Shown here: in pieces, positions 17,006 through 26,615 of the stretch | How the letters are laid out: every line of letters begins with the position of its first letter | Numbering within the stretch: position 1 is the first letter of the stretch | Assembly: GCF_003719335.1 (NCBI RefSeq) | Contig: NZ_RIAS01000003.1 | Location: 248,001-312,000, forward strand | Direction: 5' to 3' | Length of the DNA: 64,000 nucleotides | Origin: Paenibacillus amylolyticus | GTDB taxonomy: Bacteria; Bacillota; Bacilli; Paenibacillales; Paenibacillaceae | The notes under the pieces: model-generated | What the model was told of the DNA's origin: nothing | Seen by the model: only the letters and a program-made list of their open reading frames with translations | Databases searched by the model: none | Translations under genes and position numbers: made by a program

Positions 17006-17860
17006 TTACAGTTCCACTTTCAGGTTACCAAGCATTTTGGCCACCTCTGGATCATCTATTTTCATAAATAGGCTCTCTCCCGTATCCAATGCATCTATGG
17101 ATTGCATATCTTCCGAACTGAGCACAAAATCAAAAATGTCAATGTTCTCAACAAGCCTTTCTTTTCGGACTGATTTTGGGATTACAACGATGCTTTTCTG
17201 CGTCAGCCACCGAAGCACAATCTGAGCGACGGATTTCTGATGCTTATCGGCAATCGAAGCAAGTGTCTCATTACTGAATAGATGATTGCGTCCCTCTGCA
17301 AATGGCGACCACGATTGATGCTGAATCCCATGTTCTTTTAAAAAGGCCGCACTGCTGACTTGCTGCTGAAAAGGATGTGTCTCAATCTGATTAATTGCTG
17401 GCACAATTTCATTATGAACCATGAGATCCATCAGACGATCAGGTAAAAAGTTGCTTACACCGATGGCACGGATAAATCCCTCTCGATACAGCTCCTCCAT
17501 TGCTCTCCAAGCACCATAGTAATCACCAAAAGGCATATGAATCAGATACATATCCAGCTGTTCGAGCTGCAACTTATCCAATGATTTAGCAAATGCTTTC
17601 TTTGTGCTTTCGTATCCGGCATCTTGAATCCACAATTTGGTCGTAACAAACAGTTCTTCCCGCGGTAACCCACTGCGTTTAATCGCGCGTCCTACAGCTT
17701 CTTCATTCATGTAGCCGGCTGCCGTATCGATCAGACGATAACCTGCTCTTAGCGCTTCATAGACGGTGTTCTCACATTGCTGCGGATCAGGAACCTGATA
17801 CACACCAAAGCCGATCATGGGCATTTCAACACCATTATTTAATTTTACCGTTTGCATCAT
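17006..17860 (-). CDS. aldo/keto reductase
   Basis: A 284-residue TIM-barrel NADPH reductase. The active-site Asp-Tyr-Lys-His tetrad is visible: D in [10 protein letters not shown] in the following AAGYMNEE, K in [10 protein letters not shown] and H in [22 protein letters not shown] near the C-terminus is the NADPH phosphate-binding loop. The length is standard. ATG 17860 follows AGGAGG by seven bases. The gene is divergent from a MerR regulator and its promoter has the stretched spacer that MerR proteins act on, so it is probably induced by a reactive carbonyl or similar stress. Relatives such as YvgN and YtbE of B. subtilis reduce methylglyoxal and other aldehydes. Confidence 0.93.
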   Translation of the reverse strand: MMQTVKLNNGVEMPMIGFGVYQVPDPQQCENTVYEALRAGYRLIDTAAGYMNEEAVGRAIKRSGLPREELFVTTKLWIQDAGYESTKKAFAKSLDKLQLEQLDMYLIHMPFGDYYGAWRAMEELYREGFIRAIGVSNFLPDRLMDLMVHNEIVPAINQIETHPFQQQVSSAAFLKEHGIQHQSWSPFAEGRNHLFSNETLASIADKHQKSVAQIVLRWLTQKSIVVIPKSVRKERLVENIDIFDFVLSSEDMQSIDALDTGESLFMKIDDPEVAKMLGNLKVEL

Positions 17861-17972
17861 ATTATTTCCTCCTAAGGTTTTATGGTTTAACTCAAGCAAT
17901 CAAGCGTTTCTGTCCATAAACTCTATGAACAGCACTGTGTTATTTCGCTTTGAATCAGCTTGCGTTACAATA

Positions 17973-18003
17973 ACCCTAGTACCTTCGTGTAACACGAAGT
18001 CAA
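17973..18003 (-). promoter_or_regulatory. MerR-type promoter and operator of the aldo/keto reductase
   Basis: On the minus strand TTGACT (17998-18003) and TAGGGT (17973-17978) are 19 bases apart, two more than normal. A perfect seven-base dyad, CTTCGTG and CACGAAG (17983-17999), fills the spacer. A dyad inside a 19-base spacer is the standard MerR activator layout. Confidence 0.75.
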
Positions 18004-18038
18004 GCGATTTTGTAGTTCTTTTTTAGGAGGAATCATAC

Positions 18039-18461
18039 ATGTTTACGGTTCATGAAGCTGCCTTGATTACAGGGCTCACGGAGCATGCAGTTCGTTATTA
18101 TACAGATAAAGGTTTGATTCCAAGCGTGCAACGCAACAAAAATAATGTAAGATTGTTTAACGATGAAGCGATCAACTGGCTGCGCGGGGTCAGATGCCTT
18201 AAGCAAACGGGGCTGCCGATTGAAGATATCAAAACCTATGTAGATCTATGCCTTGAAGGTGATTCGACCGTTCCGCAGCGCCTGGCTCTTATGATGCAAT
18301 TCAAGGAAGCAGCGCTCACTCAACTGGAAGAGGCAAAACAGCGTGTTGCGCATCTGGAAGAAAAAACGCTCCATTATCAAGAAATTTTGGAGAAAGGCAT
18401 TCCTGACATCACCAATCCCGCCCAGTGGGAAACTTCCGGCTCTAAAGCTACCCTAAACTAA
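18039..18461 (+). CDS. MerR-family transcriptional activator
   Basis: A 140-residue regulator. The N-terminal helix-turn-helix and wing read FTVHEAALITGLTEHAVRYY and DKGLIPSVQRNKNNVRLF, and a coiled coil follows at about residues 85-125 (LEEAKQRVAHLEEKTLHYQEIL). The C-terminus is short and lacks the Cys pairs of metal-sensing MerR proteins. AGGAGG lies nine bases before ATG 18039. It faces the aldo/keto reductase and should bind the dyad in that promoter. It resembles the AdhR/YraB group that responds to aldehydes, though it has no obvious conserved Cys, so the inducer is uncertain. Confidence 0.92.
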   Translation: MFTVHEAALITGLTEHAVRYYTDKGLIPSVQRNKNNVRLFNDEAINWLRGVRCLKQTGLPIEDIKTYVDLCLEGDSTVPQRLALMMQFKEAALTQLEEAKQRVAHLEEKTLHYQEILEKGIPDITNPAQWETSGSKATLN

Positions 18462-18473
18462 TTGAATACACCA

Positions 18474-18505
18474 AAAAACGCCGACATTTCATGTCGACGT
18501 TTTTC
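18474..18505. terminator. bidirectional terminator between the MerR gene and asd
   Basis: AACGCCGACAT pairs with ATGTCGACGTT around a three-base loop, flanked by A-run and T-run. Confidence 0.85.
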
Positions 18506-18550
18506 ATGCTGCTCATTGGATGTTACTCATTGTTTATTGGATGACACTCG

Positions 18551-19636
18551 TTACTTCGGTTGAATATATCCTTCCGCTTTCAACAATTCAGCAATCAGCA
18601 CGGCACCGCCAGCCGCTCCGCGCAGTGTGTTGTGGGACAATCCTACAAATTTATAGTCATAGAGTGAGTCTTCACGTAAACGACCTGTGGATACCCCCAT
18701 CCCCCGCTCGATATCACGATCCAGCTGGGTCTGCGGTCTGTTCTCTTCCTCAAAGTACGTAATGAACTGCTTCGGCGCACTTGGCAGAGCCAGCTCTTGA
18801 GGACGACCTCTAAACTGAGACCAACGCTCCAGAATTTCATCTTTGCTCGGTTTTTTCTCGAAATTCACAAAAACCGTTGCCAAGTGCCCGTCTGTTACCG
18901 GTACACGAATACATTGTGTTGTAATCAATGGTGAAGACGCTTTAACGATCTGATTGTTCTCTACACTTCCCCAGATACGTAGCGGCTCCTGCTCACTTTT
19001 TTCTTCCTCGCCACCAATGTAAGGAATCACGTTATCCAGCATTTCAGGCCAGTCCGTAAAGTTTTTGCCTGCTCCAGAAATGGCTTGATATGTGGAAGCT
19101 ACAACCTGTGTCGGGTTAAACTCACGCAATGCATGCAGCGCCGGCACGTAGCTTTGGATGGAACAGTTTGGTTTTACAGCGATAAAACCTGTAGTTGTAC
19201 CCAGACGTTTTTTCTGAGCTTCAATAACTGCCAAGTGGCCCGGGTTAATCTCAGGAATAACCATTGGCACATCTGCTGTCCAGCGGTGAGCGGAGTTGTT
19301 GGACACGACAGGTGTACCGGTTTTGGCATAAGCCTCTTCCAGCGCCTGAATTTCATTTTTTTTCATATCCACCGCACAGAAAATAAAATCAACCTGGCTT
19401 GCAAAAGCTTCAACCTGAGATGCATCTTGCACCACAATGTTTTTTACCGGCTCAGGGATTGGAACCGCTAGTTTCCATCTTCCCTTTACAGACTCTTCAT
19501 ACGTTTTGCCTGCCGAATTGGCACTTGCTGAAATCGCTGTTACTTCAAACCAAGGATGTTGATCCAGCAGGTCTACGAAACGTTGACCCACCATTCCTGT
19601 TCCTCCGACAATACCGACTTTTAATTTTGCTGACAT
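18551..19636 (-). CDS. asd: aspartate-semialdehyde dehydrogenase
   Basis: A 361-residue enzyme that reduces aspartyl phosphate to aspartate semialdehyde, the branch point to lysine/diaminopimelate, threonine and methionine. VGIVGGTGMVGQRF (7-20) binds NADP. The nucleophile is Cys158 in KPNCSIQSY, and the catalytic His is in RVPVTDGHLATVF. These motifs and the length (about 360 rather than 330-340) place it in the archaeal/fungal-type branch of the family, not the usual Bacillus branch. It starts at ATG 19636 behind AAAGGAAA. Upstream lie an intrinsic terminator and a T-box leader, so the gene is controlled by an uncharged tRNA. Confidence 0.93.
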   Translation of the reverse strand: MSAKLKVGIVGGTGMVGQRFVDLLDQHPWFEVTAISASANSAGKTYEESVKGRWKLAVPIPEPVKNIVVQDASQVEAFASQVDFIFCAVDMKKNEIQALEEAYAKTGTPVVSNNSAHRWTADVPMVIPEINPGHLAVIEAQKKRLGTTTGFIAVKPNCSIQSYVPALHALREFNPTQVVASTYQAISGAGKNFTDWPEMLDNVIPYIGGEEEKSEQEPLRIWGSVENNQIVKASSPLITTQCIRVPVTDGHLATVFVNFEKKPSKDEILERWSQFRGRPQELALPSAPKQFITYFEEENRPQTQLDRDIERGMGVSTGRLREDSLYDYKFVGLSHNTLRGAAGGAVLIAELLKAEGYIQPK

Positions 19637-19772
19637 GGAATCATCATTTCCTTTCGATTTAAGTTAGATCATCTGTTACTGTCATCGTACATGGGATACT
19701 GGAAACTGTATTACCCTTTCATTCACACTATTCAGGTCCATCCAAAGCGTGTAATCCCAGCTCCGAAAAAAC

Positions 19773-20318
19773 CAAAAAATCCCATCCCCAAGACAAAAGT
19801 CTCAGGGACGAGATTGAACACTCGTGGTACCACCCAGATTCGCAAATATGTCGCCATATTCACCTCTTCAAGTATGTGATGGATGACCAAGCTACCTATA
19901 TAAGTTAAAATAATTATTTACACGAGCACTTCGATGACGGAATAACCTTCCAATCGCTGTTATCCCCAGATTTCTTAATTCCCCTTTTTTTAAGGGAAAA
20001 TCCGGTGATAAAGGCGAAGCTTATGCTTACGATGTAGCTTTCTTACAGAAAGCTTTTAGCTTCGCTTCTCCAGGTTTTTCTACACTCTCCGTTATTGTGT
20101 AAAATAAAAATTCAACTAATTGAGATACTGTCTTCATCCGTTTATACTCTAGCTCTATAACAGGAGCGCCTGTCACACCATCCTTCAGCGTAAGCCAATT
20201 CCGATGTGCTGCTCAGAGTCTTTATTCGATAAAAGGTTCTTTGCCCCTTTTCAGCTACCGGAGCTCTCTGATGAAAGAAACATTTTTATCTACTCATCTC
20301 GTCGTTGCATTTGATATT
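19773..20318 (-). promoter_or_regulatory. T-box riboswitch upstream of asd, interrupted by a repeat
   Basis: Minus strand. The T-box GGGTGGTACCACG is at 19823-19835, followed by CTCGTCCCTGAGAC and a terminator (stem 19785-19808 with a T-run to 19773). The Stem I elements are 400-480 bases further upstream: GATGAGTAGAT (AGTA motif), AGAGAGCTCCGG with GCTGAAAAGGGGC (apical part), then GAATAAAGACTCTGAGC (specifier and K-turn side). The triplet before ACTC reads AAG, or AAA one base earlier; both are lysine codons, which fits asd. A 187-bp repeat (19917-20103) separates Stem I from the antiterminator, making the leader about 190 bases longer than usual. The specifier reading is inference. Confidence 0.8.
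19917..20103. repeat. dispersed structured repeat, copy A (inside the asd leader)
   Basis: A 187-bp element bounded by TTTACAC and GTGTAAA. It is closely similar to 38066-38255. It contains a long stem, TTATCCCCAGATTT with AAATCCGGTGATAA, and a hairpin, AGCTTTCT-TAC-AGAAAGCT. The stem arms are identical in both copies, while the loop between the long arms varies. No coding capacity. It resembles a MITE or an intergenic RNA element. Confidence 0.8.
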
Positions 20319-20324
20319 GCGATT

Positions 20325-20354
20325 ATAATATCAAAATTCCAGTACGGAAGTAAA
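20325..20354 (-). promoter_or_regulatory. promoter of the asd T-box transcript
   Basis: TTTACT (20349-20354) and TATTAT (20325-20330) are 18 bases apart on the minus strand, ending just before Stem I of the T-box. Confidence 0.5.
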
Positions 20355-20460
20355 CACATTTTTTTATAATTGCTATGCCAGTTCACTTATTATTTCATTA
20401 TTTACCTCTTAACACAATACATAACAAAATAACTCATCCAATTATAACCAAAAAGGTAAA

Positions 20461-20501
20461 ACCAAAATAGCCCCCATACAGGATAATCCCGTCGGAGGCT
20501 T
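20461..20501 (-). terminator. probable terminator of the small acidic protein gene
   Basis: On the minus strand AGCCTCC pairs with GGGGGCT around an inner stem, followed by ATTTTGGTTTT. Confidence 0.55.
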
Positions 20502-20540
20502 GCTTAAGGTTAATCTTAGTTTAACTGAACAGAGACTTCA

Positions 20541-20840
20541 TTACATTTTACCCGGGTATTGAGGTTCGTGCACATCATCTGGAACCGTTTCGTCAAAGAC
20601 ATCTTGACCCGGATAATCTCGCACTTCTCCCTCATGCAACTCATGGTTCTCATAGTCAAAACGGTGTGCGGTTCTCTGATCTGCTCGCCACGGCGAGCTT
20701 TTCCCAAGCGACTCAGACAGCAAGGATGAACCGTAAGGGCCCTCTGGAAATTCTTCAAGCGTAATGTCATTCCGCTGCGACTCTACAGTGGACACGTCGG
20801 TATATTCACGTCTATCTTCCTGCAAAAACTTCTCTTCCAT
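20541..20840 (-). CDS. small acidic conserved protein, DUF3905-like
   Basis: A 99-residue soluble protein without a signal peptide or membrane helix. It is rich in Glu, Asp, Pro and Tyr. The stretches EEFPEGPYGSSLLSESLGKS and YENHELHEGEVRDYPGQD look like a conserved core that I associate with the DUF3905 proteins of spore-forming Bacillota; this was not verified. GGAGG lies eight bases before ATG 20840; a GTG three bases earlier is less well placed. A frame overlapping in another phase (20516-20770) has no ribosome site. The function is unknown. Confidence 0.65.
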   Translation of the reverse strand: MEEKFLQEDRREYTDVSTVESQRNDITLEEFPEGPYGSSLLSESLGKSSPWRADQRTAHRFDYENHELHEGEVRDYPGQDVFDETVPDDVHEPQYPGKM

Positions 20841-20939
20841 CACTCGTCCCTCCTGATCGTCTTGAGATGATCAACGCACCTTTAAGTTGGGCGAAACGGG
20901 AAGTTTTTATGCATTTTTCTTGGAAAACACTGCGTTTCT

Positions 20940-20968
20940 GGTGCTGATACGACAAGCAAATCAGCACC
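20940..20968 (-). terminator. hairpin downstream of the ECF operon
   Basis: GGTGCTGAT pairs with ATCAGCACC in a nine-base stem just after the fused ECF gene. No T-run follows, so it may be an RNA-stability hairpin instead. Confidence 0.45.
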
Positions 20969-20981
20969 TTCATCTTCGTCT

Positions 20982-22787
20982 CTACCAATGACGCACCGAT
21001 ACCAGTACAACAAACACAAGCAGTCCAAGGATACTAATCCAGGTATCCCGCCTGCTCCAGGACAGAAGTGAGGAACGAGCGCCAAACGCGCCGTTCTCTC
21101 TCACCTTACGCATCTCCATCGCAATGGTCATATCCTCAGCGCGCTGGAACAACGCCATGATTAGAGGAATAATCATAGGCCCCAAGTCTCGTACACGAAC
21201 CGTATTTGGCTTCAAAGCCACTTTTCCGCGTGCCCGTACGATCAGCGAAAATCGCTGCCACTCACTCCAAATCATTGGAATAAATCTAAAAACCAACGAT
21301 ACAGCCAGAGCAAACGAAGCTACAGGGAGCCTGATTTTCCGCCCGTAAGCCAGCACCCAGTTCAGTCCCTCAACCATGTGTCCATATGGCGTTGTAAGTG
21401 AGAACCACAGACTTGCAAGGGTTACGATGAACAAGCGGTAGAGATTAAGTAATGTTCCCTCAGCCTGAGTTAAGGAAAAGCCCAGTTGAATCCCGCTTTC
21501 TCCTGTGGTCAGAGTACTGCCCGATAATGCTGTAGAAAGAACAAAAAACAACACAAGTGGTTTCATCAACTTGATACAACTCATCAGCATCTGTCGAGGC
21601 AAGATAGCCAAAGCACCAGCTACTGGAATTAAAGTTAACGTCAGTCCTCCCCAATGATGCTGAAGCATCGCCGCTGTAACAAGCAACATATACAATACCC
21701 ATTTCAAACGCGGGTCCATCATGCTTTTCAGACGGCCGAAAGAACTGGAAGAACTCGAAGAAGACTCTGGTCTTTCGCTAACGTTCAACAAAGAGTCTGT
21801 TATTGAAGAAACAGAAGATCCACGCCCATCTTTTTTTGAAATGAAAGTTGCAGCCGTCCTTGTACATGTCCAGTGTGTCATCGCAACAGTGTCATTGTCA
21901 CTCTCCGCGTTGAGAGAAGTATCCTTCATCTCCATCCCGGACCGTAAAATAGATTCCGCCATCTCTTCCGGCGTCATCGCTTGAGAACTGATCTGCACCC
22001 CTGCCTCCCTCAGTTGCGCCGCAAGTCGCATGGATGGAGGTAGACCGATTCCCGCTTGCACTAATAACTCCGGATGCTTATATAGTTCCAGCGGCGTTAT
22101 ATCTGCTCTCAGGCGCCCTTCCCTCAATAAAAGTACACGATCTGCATGTGGTAGAAATGTATCCAGGTCGTGCGTCGCAATGACGGCTCCTCCGCCTTCC
22201 ACACGATGCTCATCCAGGGAATCAAGCAGCAACCTGATACTCTGTGCCTCAAGCCCTGCGCTAGGTTCATCTAACAAAAGCCAGTTTGGCTTCGTCACAT
22301 AACCAAGTGCAAGCCCTAATCTGCGCTTCTCTCCACCGCTAAGTGCAAAGGGAGACCTGTCCAAGTGAAAACGTCGCTCCCTCTCATCTCCTCTAAGCGG
22401 GTCCCAATGAGCCAAGGTTTCTTCGATCCGCTGTTCCTGCTCAGCATCACTCAAACGATAAGGGCGAAGGGAATATAACAGCTCTCGCTTAATATTTCGA
22501 GCAAACAATTGTTGCTCTGGAAACTGGAACACAAGTCCCACCTGAAACAAAACAGATTGAGGTACCTTGCCATTATGCCACATCGGCTCTCCTGCAAGCA
22601 TAATGTCCCCAGAATCCGGCTGCTTGAGACCAGCCATCGTTTGCAGCAGCGTTGTCTTGCCAGAGCCAGTGCAGCCCAGAAGCAGTGTGATCTCACTGCG
22701 GTTCAGCGTTACCGAAATATGATCAAGTAAGGTTCGTTTTGTTTCATCATGAACTCGCACGTATATATTATTAAGTTCAATCACCAA
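20982..22787 (-). CDS. ECF transporter ATPase fused to transmembrane (T) component
   Basis: A 601-residue fusion of two ECF transporter subunits. Residues 1-280 are the second ATPase, with Walker A GCTGSGKTT, Q-loop FQFPEQQLF, signature LSGGEKRR and Walker B LLLDEPSAG. A linker of about 70 residues contains a run of serines. Residues from about 350 are an EcfT-type membrane protein with five to six helices and the coupling motifs RARGKV and EMRKVRENG. Normally these are separate proteins (EcfA2 and EcfT). The start is TTG 22787 or GTG 22784, overlapping the end of the first ATPase gene, with AAGGAGG upstream. The nearby bioY indicates biotin uptake. Confidence 0.9.
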   Translation of the reverse strand: MVIELNNIYVRVHDETKRTLLDHISVTLNRSEITLLLGCTGSGKTTLLQTMAGLKQPDSGDIMLAGEPMWHNGKVPQSVLFQVGLVFQFPEQQLFARNIKRELLYSLRPYRLSDAEQEQRIEETLAHWDPLRGDERERRFHLDRSPFALSGGEKRRLGLALGYVTKPNWLLLDEPSAGLEAQSIRLLLDSLDEHRVEGGGAVIATHDLDTFLPHADRVLLLREGRLRADITPLELYKHPELLVQAGIGLPPSMRLAAQLREAGVQISSQAMTPEEMAESILRSGMEMKDTSLNAESDNDTVAMTHWTCTRTAATFISKKDGRGSSVSSITDSLLNVSERPESSSSSSSSFGRLKSMMDPRLKWVLYMLLVTAAMLQHHWGGLTLTLIPVAGALAILPRQMLMSCIKLMKPLVLFFVLSTALSGSTLTTGESGIQLGFSLTQAEGTLLNLYRLFIVTLASLWFSLTTPYGHMVEGLNWVLAYGRKIRLPVASFALAVSLVFRFIPMIWSEWQRFSLIVRARGKVALKPNTVRVRDLGPMIIPLIMALFQRAEDMTIAMEMRKVRENGAFGARSSLLSWSRRDTWISILGLLVFVVLVSVRHW

Positions 22788-23638
22788 CGCGCAGCCTCCT
22801 TCGCAAGCTGCTCAGGCCGAAGAGGGTTAACATCCTGCAGTTTCCCGCGCTGTTTCAAGATCAGACACGTCTTTACCGTGAAAGGCGGTTCCAGCCCGGC
22901 CTCTTCACAAGGAGATAGATGCCATCCGTACGACTTCGTATCTGATTTTGCTTCCATTGCTGTGACCTCTGGATAGAAAAAAGACTCCGGTATGCCGTCA
23001 TAGACACATTTCCCCTTACTCATAGCCATAATCCGATCACATAAGGTCGCTTCCTCCAGATGGTGAGTAATCCAGACTACTGCCGTACCATGGCTTGTGA
23101 CGGACTGAACAATACGTTCTATGCGGTCTCTCGCATCAGGATCAAGCATCGCTGCAGGTTCGTCCATAACCAGTACATCCGGCTTGACCGCAAGGGCAGT
23201 AGCAATGTTAAGTAACTGTTTCTGTCCACCGGACAAACGTGCGATCACTGTGTCCAGCGGGTGGTGAAGGCCAACTAGATGCAGCGCTTCTTGTCGCCGT
23301 CTCGCCTTCTCCTCGCCGGATATATGTAAATGCGATAAAGCAAAATGAAATTCTTCTTCAATCGTATCCCCCAGCACCTGTGCTTCGGGCTGCTGTAATA
23401 CACCACGAATGACCAGACTTGCCGGGATATTTCGCTCCCCACCGGATACAGGAATGAAACCGAGCAGCAATCCGGCTAGCGTACTTTTCCCACTGCCATT
23501 TGCCCCCACGATACTTAACCACTCTCCCGCTTTAAGCGTAAGCGAGACACCGTCCAGCGCCTTTTTAACTTCACCGCTTTCAGCAGCATAGTACACACGG
23601 ACATCTAGCAATGAAATGATAGGTAACTTGTCTTGCAT
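22781..23638 (-). CDS. ECF transporter ATPase (first ATP-binding subunit)
   Basis: A 285-residue ABC ATPase. Walker A GANGSGKST, Q-loop LQQPEAQVL, signature LSGGQKQ, Walker B VLVMDEPAAMLDP and switch His in WITHHLEEA are all intact. The Q-loop and the sequence around it are typical of EcfA/CbiO-type ATPases that drive vitamin and metal ECF transporters. It starts at ATG 23638 and its stop overlaps the start of the ATPase-T fusion gene, so both are made from one message. Divergent bioY and the intervening BirA-like operator suggest a biotin-dedicated transporter, although its ECF module might also serve other S components. Confidence 0.92.
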   Translation of the reverse strand: MQDKLPIISLLDVRVYYAAESGEVKKALDGVSLTLKAGEWLSIVGANGSGKSTLAGLLLGFIPVSGGERNIPASLVIRGVLQQPEAQVLGDTIEEEFHFALSHLHISGEEKARRRQEALHLVGLHHPLDTVIARLSGGQKQLLNIATALAVKPDVLVMDEPAAMLDPDARDRIERIVQSVTSHGTAVVWITHHLEEATLCDRIMAMSKGKCVYDGIPESFFYPEVTAMEAKSDTKSYGWHLSPCEEAGLEPPFTVKTCLILKQRGKLQDVNPLRPEQLAKEAARW

Positions 23639-23686
23639 TTATAAATTAGTCCTTTCACATTCTGAAATTATATGATAACATGCTAA

Positions 23687-23718
23687 TCGTCAACCATGTT
23701 AATTGGCTTGGTTAACAA
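23687..23718. promoter_or_regulatory. probable BirA operator between the ECF genes and bioY
   Basis: TCGTCAAC (23687-23694) and GTTAACAA (23711-23718) form an inverted repeat with a 16-base spacer. The known biotin repressor site of Bacillota is TTGTTAAC, a spacer of about 14-16 bases, then GTTAACAA. The right arm matches perfectly and the left at six of eight bases. It lies between the divergent biotin transport genes. Confidence 0.75.
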
Positions 23719-23751
23719 TAATTCTATCAAAATCGAAAGGATTGTACAAAC

Positions 23752-24339
23752 ATGAAATTATCATTGCGAGGCATTGTATTTAGTGCACTTATGGCTGCCA
23801 TTCTCGTTATTTTCGGATACATAAGCATCCCTCTTGGCTTTTCACCTGTACCAATCACTTTACAAACTTTAGCAGTGATGCTCGCTGGTGGACTGCTTGG
23901 GCCACTCTATGGCTTTCTCAGTATAACCCTTGTCGTTGTGCTTACAGGACTTGGTTTTCCTCTGTTACATGGTACAGGCGGCCTTGGTGTGCTACTGGGG
24001 CCAACCGGGGGATACGTAATTATGTGGCCGTTTGCCGCATTGCTGATTGGCTTACTTCTTTCTAAAGTGCAGATTCGAGGAATCAAAGGTTTTTCGCTTG
24101 CTTTTATTATTATTGAGCTGTTTGGATCCCTATTAAACTATGTCACAGGTGTTCCTTGGCTGGCATACCGATTCAGCATGTCGTTATCGGATGCGATGAT
24201 TCAAGGTTTCTATCCCTACATCATCGGGGATCTGATCAAAGCCATCTTTGCCACAATGATCATTGCTCCAGTTCGCAAGGTATATCCACCTCATCGTTTG
24301 ACAAGCAATGTACACTCCGGCGTAGTGAAGGCGAACTAA
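23752..24339 (+). CDS. bioY: biotin transporter substrate-binding S component
   Basis: A 195-residue membrane protein with six helices. The loop GFSPVPITLQTLAVMLAG and the following GLLGPLYGFLS are hallmark BioY sequences. TGGLGVLLGPTGGYVIMWP is the conserved biotin-binding region. The length is typical. AAAGGATTG precedes ATG 23752. BioY can bind biotin alone and works with the ATPases and T protein; those genes lie just across the divergent promoter region. Expression is probably repressed by BirA when biotin is plentiful. Confidence 0.95.
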   Translation: MKLSLRGIVFSALMAAILVIFGYISIPLGFSPVPITLQTLAVMLAGGLLGPLYGFLSITLVVVLTGLGFPLLHGTGGLGVLLGPTGGYVIMWPFAALLIGLLLSKVQIRGIKGFSLAFIIIELFGSLLNYVTGVPWLAYRFSMSLSDAMIQGFYPYIIGDLIKAIFATMIIAPVRKVYPPHRLTSNVHSGVVKAN

Positions 24340-24385
24340 CGCAAGCTTCCTTCCATAGCCAGTTAACCTTATTACGAACGCACAA

Positions 24386-24420
24386 CAAACAACCGCCACA
24401 GATTTCTTGGCGGTTGTTTG
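24386..24420. terminator. bidirectional terminator between bioY and bglP
   Basis: A perfect 13-bp stem, CAAACAACCGCCA with TGGCGGTTGTTTG, around a nine-base loop; TTTGTTTAAT follows on the plus strand. Confidence 0.85.
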
Positions 24421-24479
24421 TTTAATGCTCTATCTATCTCTGTCTAACTCTATGGAGACAAACACGCTGTTCTAATGAC

Positions 24480-26543
<2,064 letters not shown>

Positions 26544-26574
26544 AGTTAAATCGTATTCAATTCCTGTTACAAAC

Positions 26575-26604
26575 ATAATATTATAATATACCCATTTATG
26601 TCAA
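26575..26604 (-). promoter_or_regulatory. promoter of bglP
   Basis: TTGACA (26599-26604) and TATTAT (26575-26580) are 18 bases apart, directly downstream of the licT stop codon. This gives bglP a promoter independent of licT. Confidence 0.7.
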
Positions 26605-26615
26605 TAATTAAAATG

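Noticed and set aside
20516-20770. 84-codon frame overlapping the small acidic protein
   Set aside because: Wrong phase relative to the frame with a proper GGAGG site; arginine-rich shadow sequence.
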